Below, in pieces: positions 5,958-6,828 of a DNA stretch of 6,828 nt. The stretch comes from Sulfurimonas sp. (GTDB taxonomy: Bacteria; Campylobacterota; Campylobacteria; Campylobacterales; Sulfurimonadaceae): assembly GCA_027011725.1 (NCBI GenBank), contig JALUZQ010000212.1, forward strand, positions 1 through 6,828, read 5' to 3'. The stretch's first letter is position 1, and every line of letters begins with the position of its first letter. The notes beneath the pieces were generated by a model. That model was not told the DNA's origin. It ran no database searches and saw nothing but the letters and a program-made list of their open reading frames with translations. Position numbers and translations under genes: made by a program.

Positions 5958-6828
5958 TATTTTTTGTCCAAATCTTCAAGCGAGTGGATGAGTGCACCGA
6001 GTTTGTTGTTTACTTCAAGGTACTCAAGCTCATTTTGACTATCAGCCACGACACCTGCACCGGCTTGAAGAACGACTTTGTCCTCTTTTACCATAGCAGT
6101 TCTAATGGTTATGGCACTGTCCATATTTCCATCAAAACCGAAGTAGCCGACACTTCCACTGTAAAAACCGCGTTTGATGCCTTCATACTCTGCTATGAGC
6201 TCCATCGCACGGATTTTAGGTGCGCCTGTCATTGTTCCCGCTGTAAAGGTCGCCATAAACAGGTCAAACATATCTTTGTCTTCATTTATTTCAGCCACAA
6301 CATCAGAGACGATATGCATAACATGAGAGAAGCGTTCTATGTGCATAATGTCTTCTACCTTCACACTACCGGTCTTTGCTACACGCCCGACATCATTACG
6401 CCCAAGGTCTATGAGCATCAGGTGTTCTGCAAGTTCCTTTGGATCATTGAGTAGTTCTATCTCAAGCTCTTTATCACGCTGTTTTGTACTTCCTCGTTTC
6501 CTTGTTCCTGCAATAGGGCGTAGAAGAATTTCACCTTCAGTGAGTCTGACCATAACTTCAGGAGAAGAACCGACAATGCTAAAGTTTTCATACTCCATTA
6601 AAAACATATATGGAGAGGGGTTTTTTGTGCGGAGAATTCTGTAAAAAGAGAATGGGTCTACTTTTATGTGTCTTGTAAAGCGGTTTGTCATAAGTATCTG
6701 AAAAACATCGCCACTTTTTATCATCTCTTTTGATTTGTCAATCATCTCAAAGAACTTCTCTTTTGAATGTGCAAAAGTTCCTTTGTCATTTCCAATATTG
6801 TAAACTCTATGTTTGTAAGTATAGGTGC
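5957..6828 (-). CDS. trpE: Anthranilate synthase component I (N-terminus outside window)
   Basis: The large subunit of anthranilate synthase converts chorismate to anthranilate using ammonia or glutamine-derived ammonia from TrpG, the first committed step to tryptophan. The frame is open from base 6826 (reading leftward) to the TAG at 5957-5959 and gives 289 visible residues. The ATG at 6745 is internal: the 27 residues before it continue in frame to the window edge without a stop. Chorismate-binding signatures, numbered from that Met: GDVFQILMTNRF (12-23), PSPYMFLM (43-50), GSSPEVMVR (59-67), RPIAGTRKRG (76-85), DLGRNDVGRVAK (113-124), HIERFSHVMHIVSDV (135-149), TAGTMTGAPKIRAMELI (168-184), GSVGYFGFDGNMD (197-209) and QAGAGVVADS (227-236). 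PIAGT with alanine favours TrpE over PabB, which usually has PIKGT with a catalytic lysine. The feedback site for tryptophan lies in the missing N-terminus. It overlaps aroE by one base, and no trpG is seen here. Confidence 0.92.
   Translation of the reverse strand, partial: TYTYKHRVYNIGNDKGTFAHSKEKFFEMIDKSKEMIKSGDVFQILMTNRFTRHIKVDPFSFYRILRTKNPSPYMFLMEYENFSIVGSSPEVMVRLTEGEILLRPIAGTRKRGSTKQRDKELEIELLNDPKELAEHLMLIDLGRNDVGRVAKTGSVKVEDIMHIERFSHVMHIVSDVVAEINEDKDMFDLFMATFTAGTMTGAPKIRAMELIAEYEGIKRGFYSGSVGYFGFDGNMDSAITIRTAMVKEDKVVLQAGAGVVADSQNELEYLEVNNKLGALIHSLEDLDKK

Noticed and set aside
5942..6454. 170-codon open frame on the + strand
   Set aside because: It is antisense to trpE, whose conserved motifs fill the same bases; its product is rich in Cys, His, Phe and Thr and matches no family I know.
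6339..6644. 101-codon open frame on the + strand inside trpE
   Set aside because: The product is a Ser/Arg-rich reverse image of the conserved TrpE region and has no domain.
6743..6745. ATG as the true start of trpE
   Set aside because: The frame stays open for 27 more codons to the window edge, and TrpE proteins have a long N-terminal domain before GDVFQ.
5957..6828. Aminodeoxychorismate synthase PabB as the identity of the chorismate-binding enzyme
   Set aside because: The motif is PIAGTRKRG with alanine, typical of anthranilate synthase, whereas PabB usually has lysine in PIKGT.
1..6828. Mobile element, CRISPR, phage or defence system
   Set aside because: All bases are accounted for by seven housekeeping or envelope genes of like composition; no transposase, integrase, repeat array or att-like repeat was seen.

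Overview
The window is AT-rich, gene-dense bacterial DNA with no intergenic gap longer than a few bases. The protein families, the short AT-rich operons and the gene order point to a Campylobacterota (epsilonproteobacterial) genome, most likely a free-living Sulfurimonas/Sulfurovum-type organism. That assignment is inferred from protein resemblance recalled from memory, not from a search.

Bases 1-5182 are read on the + strand. The window opens inside the 3' part of recR (recombination mediator). Four genes follow in what looks like one transcription unit: pldA (outer-membrane phospholipase A), a VacJ/MlaA-family gene, an MlaC/Ttg2D-family gene and a 12-TM RND-superfamily (MMPL, COG1033-like) transporter. 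Junctions are a 1-bp overlap (recR/pldA), a 5-bp gap (pldA/mlaA), a 4-bp overlap (mlaA/mlaC) and a 3-bp gap holding a second stop codon (mlaC/RND). The four products span the envelope: an outer-membrane lipase for misplaced phospholipid, an outer-membrane lipid channel, a periplasmic lipid carrier and an inner-membrane RND protein that could drive or receive the lipid. In the canonical Mla pathway the inner-membrane part is the ABC complex MlaFEDB. Here an RND protein holds that place in the operon, as in the HpnM/HpnN pair of hopanoid clusters.

Bases 5166-6828 are read on the - strand. trpE (anthranilate synthase component I, N-terminus outside the window) is followed by aroE (shikimate dehydrogenase), overlapping by 1 bp. 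This small unit joins a step of the shikimate pathway to the first committed step of tryptophan synthesis. The 3' end of aroE overlaps the 3' end of the RND gene by 17 bp in convergent orientation, with no room for an ordinary terminator between them.

I found no tRNA, rRNA, CRISPR, insertion sequence, riboswitch or convincing promoter or terminator. The most interesting element is the lipid-homeostasis operon: pldA with mlaA, mlaC and an RND gene, an MlaA with no lipobox cysteine, and acidic Asp/Glu/Phe tracts in both MlaA and the RND protein.
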